Source: a virus. Taken from it: a stretch of 64,000 bases of DNA. The notes beneath the pieces are model-generated. The model ran no database searches. It saw only the letters and a list, made by a program, of their open reading frames with translations, and was not told the DNA's origin. The stretch covers positions 1 to 64,000 of the IMG/VR virus record IMGVR_UViG_3300034108_000283; one strand, given 5' to 3'. Both the position numbers and the translations under genes were made by a program. Positions 28,561 to 37,865 of the stretch are shown here, piece by piece (the first letter of the stretch is position 1; every line of letters begins with the position of its first letter).

Positions 28561-30459
28561 TTAAAATAATTTTAATTGATTTCTATTTGGCTCTAACCCA
28601 GCTATCTCTTTCTTTACCTTATCTAGATAATAGCTTAGATTAATCTTGTAATCATCAAATGGTTTTTCTTCATGGTCAATATAAATAGTCTGCATCCATT
28701 GGCCGGATTCTATTTGAGTTTCTCTACCATCAAACAAGTTAGTCTTAATAACCTTACAGCCGGAATTAGATACATAATATCTAATAGTATCCTGCAGTTT
28801 AGTCTTCTCATACTCACCATTAACAATAGAATGTGAATAAAATTCCCAGTCACCTTTTATCTTTTTACCACCACAATAATCAAATATGTTTTGGTTTTGT
28901 TTTAGATAATCTTCAGGCTCAATACCATCTACAAAATAAGCATGTAGAGCTTTAGGAACTATTAGGAAACTTTTATTCTTATGCAACGCCAGGTTTTCAT
29001 ACTCAAATCTACCTTTACATTTAGACTTACCATCTTCAGTAACTGCTATATAGTTATTTACATCACCCAATACAAACTTAGAATACTTATCATGTTCCAG
29101 TTGTAGATTAGTAATCCTTTCCCATTCTGCACATATCTCCATATACTTATCTACTTTGTCTCTTGAAATCAGAGTTTCCAAACCATCTGTATTCTGAGCT
29201 AGCGGTACAGATCCTGGTATACCTTCAGTAAGCATTTCATACAATAAAGTCAAACTCAACTGACCATTAATGGTAATTCTCATGGTAAACTCTGGATCAT
29301 ATAGAAAACTATTCTCATCATTACTGAGTCCATAAGTTGAATTAAGAATAATCTTATATACATAATTCTTAGGATCCTTCTTAGGTATCTTCTTTCTTTC
29401 TTCAAAAAACCACTCATATAGTTCACAAAAATCTGCTTGTGGTAAATGTCCCGGAGCCCATCCATTTCTAATAGCTAGATTAGGATAGAAACTAGTAACA
29501 TCTGAAGTCATAATAACCATATCTTCAGTAGACTCATACACTCTACTAGTTCTAGCACCATGGATACCACCAAGACCATAATCAGTTTTAACTCCTTTAT
29601 ACTGCACTGAATACTTAAATCCTCCTTTAGTCTCACCTGGATAGATAACAACTTCCCTAAATTTCTTTAACAGGTTCTGAAATGTAGCTGTCTTGAATTC
29701 TATATAAGGTAGTATGATATCATTAACAACAATCTGAGGTCTATGAGTTCTCATCTGTCTCAGTTCATATTTCTTTATACCAGTCTGTTTACTCAAGAAA
29801 TGTAGAAATAACTCTTTAGATATCCGGGGCTCAGAGGCTGAGAATAAATCAATGTTATACTCTTCAGTCAAAGCTTTCCTAAGATTAATCTGCTCTTTAC
29901 TGAGCTGCATAATCTGTTTAGTAGACCTAACATCATTAATACAGTAATTGATAATATCCGGAATCTGTTCTGCTTCTACTTCAGTAGTATGATGAATAGG
30001 CATATCTATGATATTCTTCCAATCCATTGTATACTGAATCCATTTTAAACTAGATCTCTTAGCTGGATTATCCCAGTGGTTAAGTTTAAATACATCTACC
30101 TGTCTAATACTTAAATCTCTAGGACTGAATTCTAAGAATTCTCCATCACTCTGTCTTCTGATTACATCTTGTGCTTTAGAATATACAAACCTGGCAATCT
30201 CATCACCGGTCATATCAAGTAAATCATGACCCTTAGCTAAACAATGCTCAGTGATTTGACTGTCAAATCCTAAACCATTAAAGCTAACATGCCATTCATT
30301 ATTATTTACATTATGCATTAAGAAAGTTAGGAAAGGAACAATGTCATTTCTAGACTCATGCATTACAAATATCTCTCTGTCTTCAGATTTTATATCTTCA
30401 AAGACTGCAATGAAACAATTAGATAATGTTTCATAATCCATTACATAGTGTGTTTTCAT
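28561..30459 (-). CDS. polB: family B DNA polymerase
   Basis: Replicative DNA polymerase with an N-terminal 3'-5' exonuclease. Exo motifs: DYE (D8, E10), NGLGFD (N61, D66) and YCINDVRS. Polymerase motif A is SDVTSFYP (D320), motif B is KIILNSTYG (K369, N373, Y376, G377), and motif C is NTDG (D425), where most family B enzymes have DTDS. The second, essential aspartate is kept. At 632 aa it is compact for the family. The start is ATG 30459; an in-frame GTG two codons earlier is less likely. Crassvirales vary between family A and B polymerases, so this marks the lineage. Confidence 0.93.
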   Translation of the reverse strand: MKTHYVMDYETLSNCFIAVFEDIKSEDREIFVMHESRNDIVPFLTFLMHNVNNNEWHVSFNGLGFDSQITEHCLAKGHDLLDMTGDEIARFVYSKAQDVIRRQSDGEFLEFSPRDLSIRQVDVFKLNHWDNPAKRSSLKWIQYTMDWKNIIDMPIHHTTEVEAEQIPDIINYCINDVRSTKQIMQLSKEQINLRKALTEEYNIDLFSASEPRISKELFLHFLSKQTGIKKYELRQMRTHRPQIVVNDIILPYIEFKTATFQNLLKKFREVVIYPGETKGGFKYSVQYKGVKTDYGLGGIHGARTSRVYESTEDMVIMTSDVTSFYPNLAIRNGWAPGHLPQADFCELYEWFFEERKKIPKKDPKNYVYKIILNSTYGLSNDENSFLYDPEFTMRITINGQLSLTLLYEMLTEGIPGSVPLAQNTDGLETLISRDKVDKYMEICAEWERITNLQLEHDKYSKFVLGDVNNYIAVTEDGKSKCKGRFEYENLALHKNKSFLIVPKALHAYFVDGIEPEDYLKQNQNIFDYCGGKKIKGDWEFYSHSIVNGEYEKTKLQDTIRYYVSNSGCKVIKTNLFDGRETQIESGQWMQTIYIDHEEKPFDDYKINLSYYLDKVKKEIAGLEPNRNQLKLF

Positions 30460-30503
30460 ACCCACTTGTTCAGTTAAGCTGTTCCCCCGTTTAATTTGTA
30501 CAT

Positions 30504-30534
30504 AAAAAAAGAGGGTAGTCTCTCCTCCACCCTC
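30504..30534 (-). terminator. Rho-independent terminator, - strand
   Basis: GAGGGT/ACCCTC stem with seven T following on the - strand. It separates the 131-aa gene from the polymerase gene. Confidence 0.8.
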
Positions 30535-30554
30535 CCTTTTAATTTAGAAGAACG

Positions 30555-30950
30555 CTACTTTGTAGCTTTTTTACTTGGGGTTTCTGTTTCACCCAAGAAT
30601 TTTTTATAATCAAACTTCTTTGCATTTACTGCAAACAAAGATATAACATCTTCCATAGCTGCTTTGTCTTCTACATAGAACTCTTGGAATACTTCAATCT
30701 TATGTCTTTCTTCTCTAAAAGTTCTACCATTAGGTCTTGCATGCTTAACCGCAATTGGATCACCATTGTCATCCATTTTAGGTAACATATGCAAAGCTTG
30801 CTTAGTTAACTTAGAAATTATTACAAAGACTTTAGTATCCGGATCAAAGATACATTCTACATAAGGACATGAATCCGCTATAGGGATCATTCTAAAAGTT
30901 TGCTTATCATTCCAAGTAGCTTGGATAAGCATCATTGTGTTTTCACTCAT
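30555..30950 (-). CDS. hypothetical protein, 131 aa
   Basis: The ATG start at 30950 (MSENTMMLIQATWND) is preferred over a TTG nine codons upstream. The protein is beta-rich with aromatic residues and a Lys-rich tail (ETPSKKATK). It sits just before the polymerase gene in the direction of transcription and is followed by a terminator. A replication-accessory role is possible from context, but no family is recognised. Confidence 0.7.
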   Translation of the reverse strand: MSENTMMLIQATWNDKQTFRMIPIADSCPYVECIFDPDTKVFVIISKLTKQALHMLPKMDDNGDPIAVKHARPNGRTFREERHKIEVFQEFYVEDKAAMEDVISLFAVNAKKFDYKKFLGETETPSKKATK

Positions 30951-30978
30951 CTGTTGGTTTTTAAAAATGTTTTGCAAA

Positions 30979-31545
30979 TTAATCTAGAATTTTTATATTT
31001 TCCAAATCTCCCACTCCAATTAACAACTTTTCTTTTTCTAGATCAGGCTTACTACAAAGTTCACCTACAGATCTGAGTAGATCAGTTGATACCGCTAGTA
31101 TATCTGCATATTGTTTGAAATAAAATTCTGGATACAGATAGCTTTTAATATAATTATGATTAGCTCCATTATTATTAAAATATCTTAATATCCTTTGCTT
31201 TAAATGATCTTGTATTTGGCTATAACTACCATTTACAACATGATTCCAATCATTCTTTAAATCAGAAAAATTAAATATCAGTACACTTGTTGAGTCATCA
31301 ATCTTAATATAATCATCCAGTCTTGTATGTCTAATGAGGGTTTGTGCCTCAAATAGCATATAGTCTGGATCATCTTTAGTTTGATAAACACATACAAGTT
31401 TTGCATCCTCAGTGGTGTACTTATCTCCCCAACTCAAATAAGTTTCAGTTGGTAGAGCTTTGGCACCTCTTGGTATATCTAAGAGCGGATACAAAAAGAT
31501 CTTAGATTTTTGGAAATACTTCCGGTAAATTTCATTTAAAGCCAT
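30979..31545 (-). CDS. hypothetical protein, 188 aa
   Basis: Soluble alpha/beta protein, moderately rich in aromatic residues (KIFLYPLLDIPRG, YLYPEFYFKQYADIL). The gene is closely spaced between a RecE-like nuclease and the 131-aa gene in one transcription unit. Its N-terminal phrase about P-R-G and YLSWGD recalls conserved uncharacterised phage proteins, but I cannot name a family. Confidence 0.75.
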   Translation of the reverse strand: MALNEIYRKYFQKSKIFLYPLLDIPRGAKALPTETYLSWGDKYTTEDAKLVCVYQTKDDPDYMLFEAQTLIRHTRLDDYIKIDDSTSVLIFNFSDLKNDWNHVVNGSYSQIQDHLKQRILRYFNNNGANHNYIKSYLYPEFYFKQYADILAVSTDLLRSVGELCSKPDLEKEKLLIGVGDLENIKILD

Positions 31546-31550
31546 AGATA

Positions 31551-32555
31551 TTAAAGTTTTACATTACCCAATGCTAGCTCATATGGCAAATCATATCTTT
31601 TGTTTTCATAGTGCCACTTAATCTTTTGCACTATTTCTTCAAATGATTCTGACCATTTAACTAGTGTTTCTGAAGAAACCTGGTAAGGATAAACTTGATT
31701 GTACTTATCAATTACTATAAAAGTAACTTGTACATTCCAATCATCACCAATACTAAACTTTTCCTTAGCTAGCAATACATAGATAATAGCTTGTATCCAA
31801 TATCTATAATACTCCACAGAGTCAGGAAAGTCTTGTATTGACTTACCAAGAGTCTTTAAGTCATTAATGAAGATAGTTTTTGAGTTATAATCAACAACTA
31901 CATTGTCAAGGACACCGTGGAAACCAAAAGGTAAATTGTCTGCTTCAGCTTTTACAAACAACTCATTGTAAGCTTCAATAGATTTGTCTTCTACATCTCT
32001 GTCTAGTTGCAGCAATGCCCGCACATTACTGTTATTCTTTAGTACTTCAACTGAAACTTTACAGCCATCTAAAGTTGGTTGATCTACTGTTGTTTTATCT
32101 AGACTAAGTTTAAGAAATTCAAAATACTCTGTGTTCTCTGATGTCAGAATCTTGTCAAGTCTTTGCTGATCTGTTTTGAGTGTCTGGTAGAGATTAGCTG
32201 TGAGTAGCTGTGTGAGTATATCTTGTGAGTAGTCTGACAAATTTAATGTATTATTTCCAACTGTCAAGTGATATTTAAAAATATTATCAATAATTTTTCT
32301 CTGACTATCAGTAGGAAACTTACCCGGCATAGTTACAAAATGCTCATCATACTTATCTGGCTCAAACAAAAGACAGTGCAGAACGCGCCCTCCTACAAGA
32401 TGCGCGTCTGTACCATCCTCCCTTTGATTCAAAACATAATGGTTATAAAACATAACCGGTGAAAACAATAACTTGTTGATGCCACTATAACTGAAGTAAA
32501 ACTTCTGCCTATAGAATCTATCTAGTTCCTCAGAACCAATCAAAGTTTGTATCAT
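31551..32555 (-). CDS. RecE/PDDEXK-family exonuclease
   Basis: 334 aa from ATG 32555 (MIQTLIGSEELDRFY); the longer reading begins with TTG and overlaps the upstream gene more. The N-terminal motif YSGINKLLFSPVMFYNHYV, then GGRVLHCLLFEPDKYDEHF, matches the DUF3799/RecE-type PD-(D/E)XK nucleases. The catalytic core reads GVLDNVVVDY, then INDLKTLG (D and K), then a helix with YWIQAIIYV. Such enzymes resect double-stranded DNA for single-strand-annealing recombination. The Sak4-like ATPase and ssDNA-binding gene to the right would be natural partners (inference). Confidence 0.8.
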   Translation of the reverse strand: MIQTLIGSEELDRFYRQKFYFSYSGINKLLFSPVMFYNHYVLNQREDGTDAHLVGGRVLHCLLFEPDKYDEHFVTMPGKFPTDSQRKIIDNIFKYHLTVGNNTLNLSDYSQDILTQLLTANLYQTLKTDQQRLDKILTSENTEYFEFLKLSLDKTTVDQPTLDGCKVSVEVLKNNSNVRALLQLDRDVEDKSIEAYNELFVKAEADNLPFGFHGVLDNVVVDYNSKTIFINDLKTLGKSIQDFPDSVEYYRYWIQAIIYVLLAKEKFSIGDDWNVQVTFIVIDKYNQVYPYQVSSETLVKWSESFEEIVQKIKWHYENKRYDLPYELALGNVKL

Positions 32556-33846
32556 CTTGTTCTTTTTGATTGTTATTTGATTCAGATTCCTCAGCAAGTT
32601 TACTTATCATTTCTCCTAAAGCATAATCTTCTGCTTCAGTAAAAACAGGCTCATCTTCTAATGCTATTAACTCTGACTTAAGTTCATTTCTCTCAATTCT
32701 AGTAAATGCTTCTTCTATGTCTTCATTAGGTAGTTCAATGTCAGTAGCCACCCCCGCCACCCCTGGAGAGTTATCTTCAGATTGTTCAGGAATAAAGTCA
32801 TTAACATGTTGATAGATATAATTAGTATTTAACTGTTTGAGTAAGTCTTCACTAATAGTAACAGTTTTAACTTTAAAGTAATTAGTGTCTCCATTTTTTC
32901 CAATTTCATCAGAATACCTTCTCATCAAAATATCTAGTTTATCTGTAGTTAAGACATCTTTAGCAATAAGAGACTTGATAATATCATCTATATCAGTACC
33001 TAAATAGTTTTTGTTCTTCTTAAGAAATCCAATAAGAGACTTAAAATTCACATGGTTCTTAGTATGACAACTAGATATTTGGTAACTATATTCTTTAAAC
33101 AACATCTCTAAAAACAGCAAAGACTCAATGTAATTAGAATTAGCCATAATCTCCATAGCCAAAATATGATTGTCATTATCATTACTCTCAAACATTTGGC
33201 TTATCTGTTCATACATTGCTTCATCTATAATAGTAGCATCATCACCATTTATATGTTTTAGAATTGACATCTCATCATATACAGTAGCACCTGCCATCTT
33301 GTGGCATAAGTCTGCATGATCATCATCAATAGCATTATACCACTTAGAAGAATTCATATTATCACTGTGTGATTTTAGAGCTGCATTATCCCCATGTCTA
33401 ATGTCATTATATACAGAATAATCAAACAATACTCTATCTTCTTGATAGTTTTCTAATGCTTCTCGGATGTTTTCTCTGTACCTATCATCCATATACATAT
33501 TTGGATCATTCATCAACTCATTGAAGTCTGTAAGATCCATGCTGTATCTCCATACACCACTAGTAATTTTATCCTTTGTATTCTTTGCAGCAAATATATG
33601 TGTTGCATCATCTATATTTCTTACAGTTCTTATCCCATGTTGTAAAGCTAGATCTTTAAGCTTTATTCTTGGAACATTAACTCCTGGTAGAAAATAAAGT
33701 TTGTCACCTTTTGTAGGAACATATTCATCAAGATATGTGGGAAACATATCTTCAGTCCTATCTTCCATACAGAATAAAGGTTCTACTTTAATCATTACCT
33801 CACTTGCATTTGATTCTACTTCTGATAATATAATATATCTTCTCAT
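32530..33846 (-). CDS. hypothetical protein, 438 aa
   Basis: Begins MRRYIILSEVESNASEV, overlaps the downstream nuclease gene by 26 bp and lies in the replication block. It is acidic and mostly helical after residue 130. Residues 55-115 (YFLPGVNVPRIKLKDLALQHGI...THIFAAK) look like a compact alpha/beta domain. The C-terminal 80 residues are low-complexity and acidic (Glu/Asp/Asn-rich, ending DDTNFDWF), like protein-interaction tails of single-strand-binding or replication proteins. Function unknown. Confidence 0.8.
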   Translation of the reverse strand: MRRYIILSEVESNASEVMIKVEPLFCMEDRTEDMFPTYLDEYVPTKGDKLYFLPGVNVPRIKLKDLALQHGIRTVRNIDDATHIFAAKNTKDKITSGVWRYSMDLTDFNELMNDPNMYMDDRYRENIREALENYQEDRVLFDYSVYNDIRHGDNAALKSHSDNMNSSKWYNAIDDDHADLCHKMAGATVYDEMSILKHINGDDATIIDEAMYEQISQMFESNDNDNHILAMEIMANSNYIESLLFLEMLFKEYSYQISSCHTKNHVNFKSLIGFLKKNKNYLGTDIDDIIKSLIAKDVLTTDKLDILMRRYSDEIGKNGDTNYFKVKTVTISEDLLKQLNTNYIYQHVNDFIPEQSEDNSPGVAGVATDIELPNEDIEEAFTRIERNELKSELIALEDEPVFTEAEDYALGEMISKLAEESESNNNQKEQDDTNFDWF

Positions 33847-33863
33847 AGTTTAAAAATTAATAA

Positions 33864-33881
33864 GGGGAGTATTACCTCCCC
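33864..33881 (-). terminator. hairpin terminator, - strand
   Basis: GGGGAG/CTCCCC stem with a 6-nt loop, followed on the - strand by an interrupted T tract. It lies downstream of the AAA+ ATPase gene. Confidence 0.6.
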
Positions 33882-33940
33882 CTATGTTTGTTTTTAGTTA
33901 AATAATTTTTCTTTAAAAGGGAAAAAGCTTAATGCTTCAA

Positions 33941-35110
33941 TTACTTGACAGCCATCTTCACCACGTCCTTATTCATCATAAGTTGTGCAAACTTAACCTT
34001 GTTTCCATTGACAATCTCCTTGATAATATAGTATCTAAGGTCATCAGTAAATGCATCACAGTCTGTAGTAAGTTTGATTAACCTTTGAGTCATAGTTGCC
34101 GGAACAGGTTTAGTGTCTGCAAATACCAATGAATAATTTATCAATCTGGTTGCAATCACACTAGAAATATCTGCTCTAAACTCATCATCTTTACCTACAG
34201 CATTTGTTAATGCATTCATTACATATTGCTCATCTTTAGTAAGTGTATCTTCAGGTGAGATAATCTTATCTAACTTGTTGTTAATGAACATAGTAAACAT
34301 AGAACTAAAGTCTACACCAACAGAACCCTCACCAATCATTTGAATTAGAGGCAGGTCTGCTTCAAACTTAGGAATAGAGCTAATAGCATTAAAGAAAGTA
34401 GTAATAGATCTTGGATTAACTCTTTGAGTCACCAGCTCCGGATGCATCAACATAAAGTTAATACATCTACCATCTATTCCTGCAGTCTCAGCCCACTTAG
34501 CCCATACGTTTACATCATACTTCAACTCAACAGATACAAATCTTGTCTTCTGAGCTACATCAAGACTAGTTACATTATAGTCACCATTGTCTGGATTAGT
34601 AGTCAAGATAACATGCCAGTTCTTAGGAAGCTTCCATGATACATATTCCTGTCTATCTAAGATCTCCATAGTAGCTTGCATAAATCTATGGTCAGCCCGG
34701 GTATAATCATCAAGAATCAAGAAACCACCTTCACCTTTACCTTGAATCCATTCAGGAGCAGCATGTGACATACGCTTACCAATAACTTTGTATCCTTTCT
34801 TAATAGCTGCATCTATCTGAGCTTCATTAATCCAAGTAGTTTTACCTTCTGCATTCTGTATTTCAAATTCTTTTACAGGAAAACCAACTAAGTCACCTAA
34901 TTCTTCCAGCTGAGATAAATTCAGCTTAACAACTTGCATATTCATTTCTTTACCCAACTGCATGATAGCTGAAGTCTTACCAAGACCCGCATCACCCTCA
35001 ATATTAATAGCCACAGGAACTTTGCCCTCTGCTTGAATATACTGATTGTTGTTAACCATGTGCTTAATAAAGCTCTTTAACTCTTCTACATTCAATTGTA
35101 CTTGACTCAT
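33941..35110 (-). CDS. MoxR-type AAA+ ATPase
   Basis: 389 aa with Walker A GDAGLGKT (39-46), Walker B GGFLILDDYTRAD, sensor 1 LTTNPDNGDYN and a run of helices consistent with a MoxR/dynein-related AAA+ module. MoxR ATPases act as chaperones that remodel a partner, usually a VWA-domain protein. Here the gene directly downstream of the VWA/HExxH gene (13-bp gap) makes the standard pair. It probably uses ATP to load or activate a metal-dependent partner complex; the phage target is unknown. Confidence 0.85.
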   Translation of the reverse strand: MSQVQLNVEELKSFIKHMVNNNQYIQAEGKVPVAINIEGDAGLGKTSAIMQLGKEMNMQVVKLNLSQLEELGDLVGFPVKEFEIQNAEGKTTWINEAQIDAAIKKGYKVIGKRMSHAAPEWIQGKGEGGFLILDDYTRADHRFMQATMEILDRQEYVSWKLPKNWHVILTTNPDNGDYNVTSLDVAQKTRFVSVELKYDVNVWAKWAETAGIDGRCINFMLMHPELVTQRVNPRSITTFFNAISSIPKFEADLPLIQMIGEGSVGVDFSSMFTMFINNKLDKIISPEDTLTKDEQYVMNALTNAVGKDDEFRADISSVIATRLINYSLVFADTKPVPATMTQRLIKLTTDCDAFTDDLRYYIIKEIVNGNKVKFAQLMMNKDVVKMAVK

Positions 35111-35123
35111 TTTCTTAATTTTT

Positions 35124-36428
35124 TTAAATTTCTAACTTGATTACTTTTCCGGGCAAACTGTCATTCATACTTGATCTTTCTGACAAAACCCATAGAACAT
35201 TTCCTTTTGGTTTTACAGAAGTATTACATTCACCATCAGTAAAATATACTAAGCTTGTATATTTTTTCTGATTCTCATTATAATAATCTAAGACAGGATC
35301 AAATTCTGTTCCTCCTCTACCTTGCACTTCTAGTTCTAATTTACCTGTATAGGGTTTAATAGAACCAATCTTAGTATCACATTGTACAATAGTAATATCA
35401 ACACCGGCCTTATAGATATGATGAATCTCATTCATAAACTCTTTCAACTCAGAATCACTTACAGAACCTGAAGTATCTATAGCTAAAAGCATATGTTGTT
35501 TCATCTTAATCTTGAGACCCGGATTGTCACTAAATCTTCTATTCTCTTTCCGCCTGATCTTCTTGGTAAATACTTTTGTACTGATTCCAGTAAACCTACG
35601 GATATACCCTCTCCAATCAAACTTAGGGGCTTCTATTTGTTCTACAATGATAAGACCATCTATCTCACCTGGCACAGTACCCCGTTTCTTAACAGTTTGT
35701 TCCTTAGCATCACTAAGCACTTTCTGCAACTGCTTTTCAATTAACTTTTGCTCAGCTTCAGTAAGATTATCAAACTCTTCCCAGGTACCATGATCAGGAA
35801 CATTACCCATATCAATATTGTCAAGAAGATTGTCCATTGCTTGATTACCACAAGTACCATTCTTCTCTTTCTCATCTTTAAACTCTTTAAGCTTGTCATA
35901 GTAATATCTACAACCTGCTCTAAGTTCAAGATTCATATCAGCATAGTCTTCTATAAAAATACCTCTACTAGGTGCATTCTTAAGTATCTCAGCTATTTCT
36001 TCAGGACTAGCTCCTGTTTCCATAGCTGCAGACATTTCAAGTTTTAGTTTTTCATTTAATGCTTCATATTCTTCTTTAGAATATTCTCCACCCGGTAACC
36101 AAGACTTTTCAATATACTGATTAATTTCCATATCCATTGCCACATTTGCAAGTCTCTTATCACTAAACTTAAAGTAAGTAGTAAGGTGACCAAATGCAAT
36201 ATGAAGCAATTCATGTTTTAATATACCAAGCTTTTGTTCTTCATTAAGACCTTCCCAAAAATCAGGATTAATAGCAAGCTGATAATTAATACCATTCTTA
36301 CTAACCCCGGCAGTAGGAACTCTCTTAGCATCCCATAGCTTATTCAACATGATGAGAAAGAACCCATAATAGGGCTCCTTCAACATCAGGTCTTTACTGG
36401 CTTTACTTAAACTCTGAACTTTGTCCAT
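35124..36428 (-). CDS. VWA-like protein with HExxH metallopeptidase motif
   Basis: 434 aa. HELLH at 72-76 inside LGILKHELLHIAFGH is a zincin site. The C-terminal third has a von Willebrand A fold with a MIDAS motif, AIDTSGSVSD (near residue 317), and later GRGGTEFDP and FTDGECNT. This matches the putative metallopeptidase plus VWA-like (DUF2201) family that pairs with MoxR ATPases. Its start touches the stop of the 133-aa gene (1-bp overlap). The pair may mature or dismantle a protein complex during replication (inference). Confidence 0.85.
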   Translation of the reverse strand: MDKVQSLSKASKDLMLKEPYYGFFLIMLNKLWDAKRVPTAGVSKNGINYQLAINPDFWEGLNEEQKLGILKHELLHIAFGHLTTYFKFSDKRLANVAMDMEINQYIEKSWLPGGEYSKEEYEALNEKLKLEMSAAMETGASPEEIAEILKNAPSRGIFIEDYADMNLELRAGCRYYYDKLKEFKDEKEKNGTCGNQAMDNLLDNIDMGNVPDHGTWEEFDNLTEAEQKLIEKQLQKVLSDAKEQTVKKRGTVPGEIDGLIIVEQIEAPKFDWRGYIRRFTGISTKVFTKKIRRKENRRFSDNPGLKIKMKQHMLLAIDTSGSVSDSELKEFMNEIHHIYKAGVDITIVQCDTKIGSIKPYTGKLELEVQGRGGTEFDPVLDYYNENQKKYTSLVYFTDGECNTSVKPKGNVLWVLSERSSMNDSLPGKVIKLEI

Positions 36429-36829
36429 TAGTCTTTTAGTTTAATATCTATTTCAAATTTTTCTGTTGGATATCCTAGTTGTCCTAAGAACCCAACCATA
36501 TCTACTACAAAATTCTCTAAGAACAATTCTATTGAATCTTTACTAGATCCATTAGAAGTCATAAGAGATAAACATTTACCGCTGGTAAGCATATTATCCC
36601 CTAGTGCAGCAGCTTTATTTAACACCTTATAAGATTTTGGTGCTTCTTTTTCCCAAGCATCTTTTGGTAACTTAGAAAACTTATACAGCACTAGTAACTC
36701 ACCAATATATTTTTTGTGGTCAGTATTCTCTAATGCTTGAAATGCAATAACATGATTATCCTGATCTTCAGATTTAAGCATGTTTAATAAATTCTTTGTT
36801 TCTTCTTTGTCAAATTTTACTTTTGCCAT
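36428..36829 (-). CDS. hypothetical protein, 133 aa
   Basis: Helical, Lys/Asp-rich soluble protein (MLKSEDQDNHVIAFQALENT). The pattern of paired helices resembles a HEAT/ARM-like repeat. It sits directly upstream of, and overlaps by 1 bp, the VWA peptidase gene, so it may belong to the MoxR-VWA complex, where a third adaptor is common. No family recognised. Confidence 0.72.
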   Translation of the reverse strand: MAKVKFDKEETKNLLNMLKSEDQDNHVIAFQALENTDHKKYIGELLVLYKFSKLPKDAWEKEAPKSYKVLNKAAALGDNMLTSGKCLSLMTSNGSSKDSIELFLENFVVDMVGFLGQLGYPTEKFEIDIKLKD

Positions 36830-36840
36830 TACTTTTCTGT

Positions 36841-36936
36841 TTAAAATTTTATAATCATATTGTAGTGTTCTAGAGCTTCATCATAAGAAGTTGCCCATAT
36901 TCTGTAACCATCAATTACAAATAGTTGTTTTTCCAT
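36841..36936 (-). CDS. 31-aa microprotein
   Basis: Reads MEKQLFVIDGYRIWATSYDE and continues to a stop at 36841-36843. Its ATG shares one base with the stop of the upstream 131-aa gene (TAATG junction), the same coupling seen at other junctions here, which supports a real gene. It resembles a short beta-hairpin plus helix, like the small phage proteins that read YRIWA-x-SYxEA. Function unknown. Confidence 0.6.
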   Translation of the reverse strand: MEKQLFVIDGYRIWATSYDEALEHYNMIIKF

Positions 36937-37331
36937 TACTTTTCTTTTTTAGATTCAACAATTTCAATTAACTTTTCAAGACATGCAAGTTCTGCTTCTT
37001 CATAGGTTTTATACACTTGGCTTTCACAGCTTTCTAATTGACCTTCATTTAGAACATCTCCAATGTATCTTATTCTAAAATAAAATTCATCATACTCTTT
37101 ATACGGAGCGCACACATAACTTATATAGAAGTACTTCTCTCTAAACCATCTAAATGCTTGTTGGTAGAGTGATGTCATAGTAGCTTTAAGATTAATAAAG
37201 TTTCTATTATGCATTGTACAACCAGGAAAGTTAAATTCCTGTGCCATGTCATAATATGCGAAACAAGGTTCATCAAACCCAAGTTGTTTCATTCTTAAAG
37301 CTAACTCATAAGGCACAAATTCTTTTTCCAT
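36936..37331 (-). CDS. conserved phage protein, 131 aa
   Basis: The pattern YELALRMKQLGFDEPCFAYY, then YQQAFRWFREKYFYISYV, then YKTYEEAELACLEKLIEIV, is a recurring uncharacterised protein of Bacteroidota phages and prophages. It is soluble alpha/beta. The stop of this gene and the start of the next overlap. No activity is known to me. Confidence 0.75.
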   Translation of the reverse strand: MEKEFVPYELALRMKQLGFDEPCFAYYDMAQEFNFPGCTMHNRNFINLKATMTSLYQQAFRWFREKYFYISYVCAPYKEYDEFYFRIRYIGDVLNEGQLESCESQVYKTYEEAELACLEKLIEIVESKKEK

Positions 37332-37678
37332 CAGTCTTCAATTTTTAAAGTTTTTATTGCCCACTCTTGAGGCTTACCACTTGCAATCATATCTACCCAT
37401 TCTTTTGCACTTGGAATATATCCATTACAATCTTCTTTAACATGCTGTTCTGCAACATATCTTGTATACACAGTTTTACCATCTGAATTAATAAAACTTT
37501 TACCAAATACTCTTTCACATTCAAATATACCTTCACTATGGTGCCGGAACATTCTATGCATACTGTGTCCAATCCACCCTTTAGTTTCATCAAGCCACTC
37601 GTGAATAGCTTGATAATCAGAGACTTGACCTTTCCATTTTCTTACTGATGTTTTACAATGCTCTAAAGGATGTGCCAT
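37331..37678 (-). CDS. DUF6915-like protein
   Basis: 115 aa from ATG 37678 (MAHPLEHCKTSVRKWKG), which begins one base after the upstream stop; a start eight codons earlier would overlap that gene. The pattern MAHPLEHC, IHEWLDETKGW, HSMHRMFRHHSEGIFECERVFG and VAEQHVKEDCNGYIPSAKEW matches a small His-rich phage/bacterial family (DUF6915 by recollection). The many conserved His and Cys residues suggest metal binding. Function unknown. Confidence 0.72.
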   Translation of the reverse strand: MAHPLEHCKTSVRKWKGQVSDYQAIHEWLDETKGWIGHSMHRMFRHHSEGIFECERVFGKSFINSDGKTVYTRYVAEQHVKEDCNGYIPSAKEWVDMIASGKPQEWAIKTLKIED

Positions 37679-37679
37679 A

Positions 37680-37865
37680 CTATTTATTTTGTAAATGTTC
37701 AATAACTCTTTCCCAATAACTTCTAGCTTTCATTTTACCATCTTGATACGGTGCTAATGCATGAGTTGCTTGTGCAGATTTTAATGAAGCTTCTTTAGCT
37801 TTATCTTCACCATATAACTTTACAGCATAGTTATATAACTCTTCTGCTTTTTCTTTTTCTTTCAT
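37680..37865 (-). CDS. hypothetical protein, 61 aa
   Basis: Short helical, Lys/Ala-rich protein (KEKEKAEELYNYAVKLYGED). Tightly packed: its ATG overlaps the stop of the upstream gene by 1 bp and its stop lies one base before the next start. Function unknown. Confidence 0.68.
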   Translation of the reverse strand: MKEKEKAEELYNYAVKLYGEDKAKEASLKSAQATHALAPYQDGKMKARSYWERVIEHLQNK

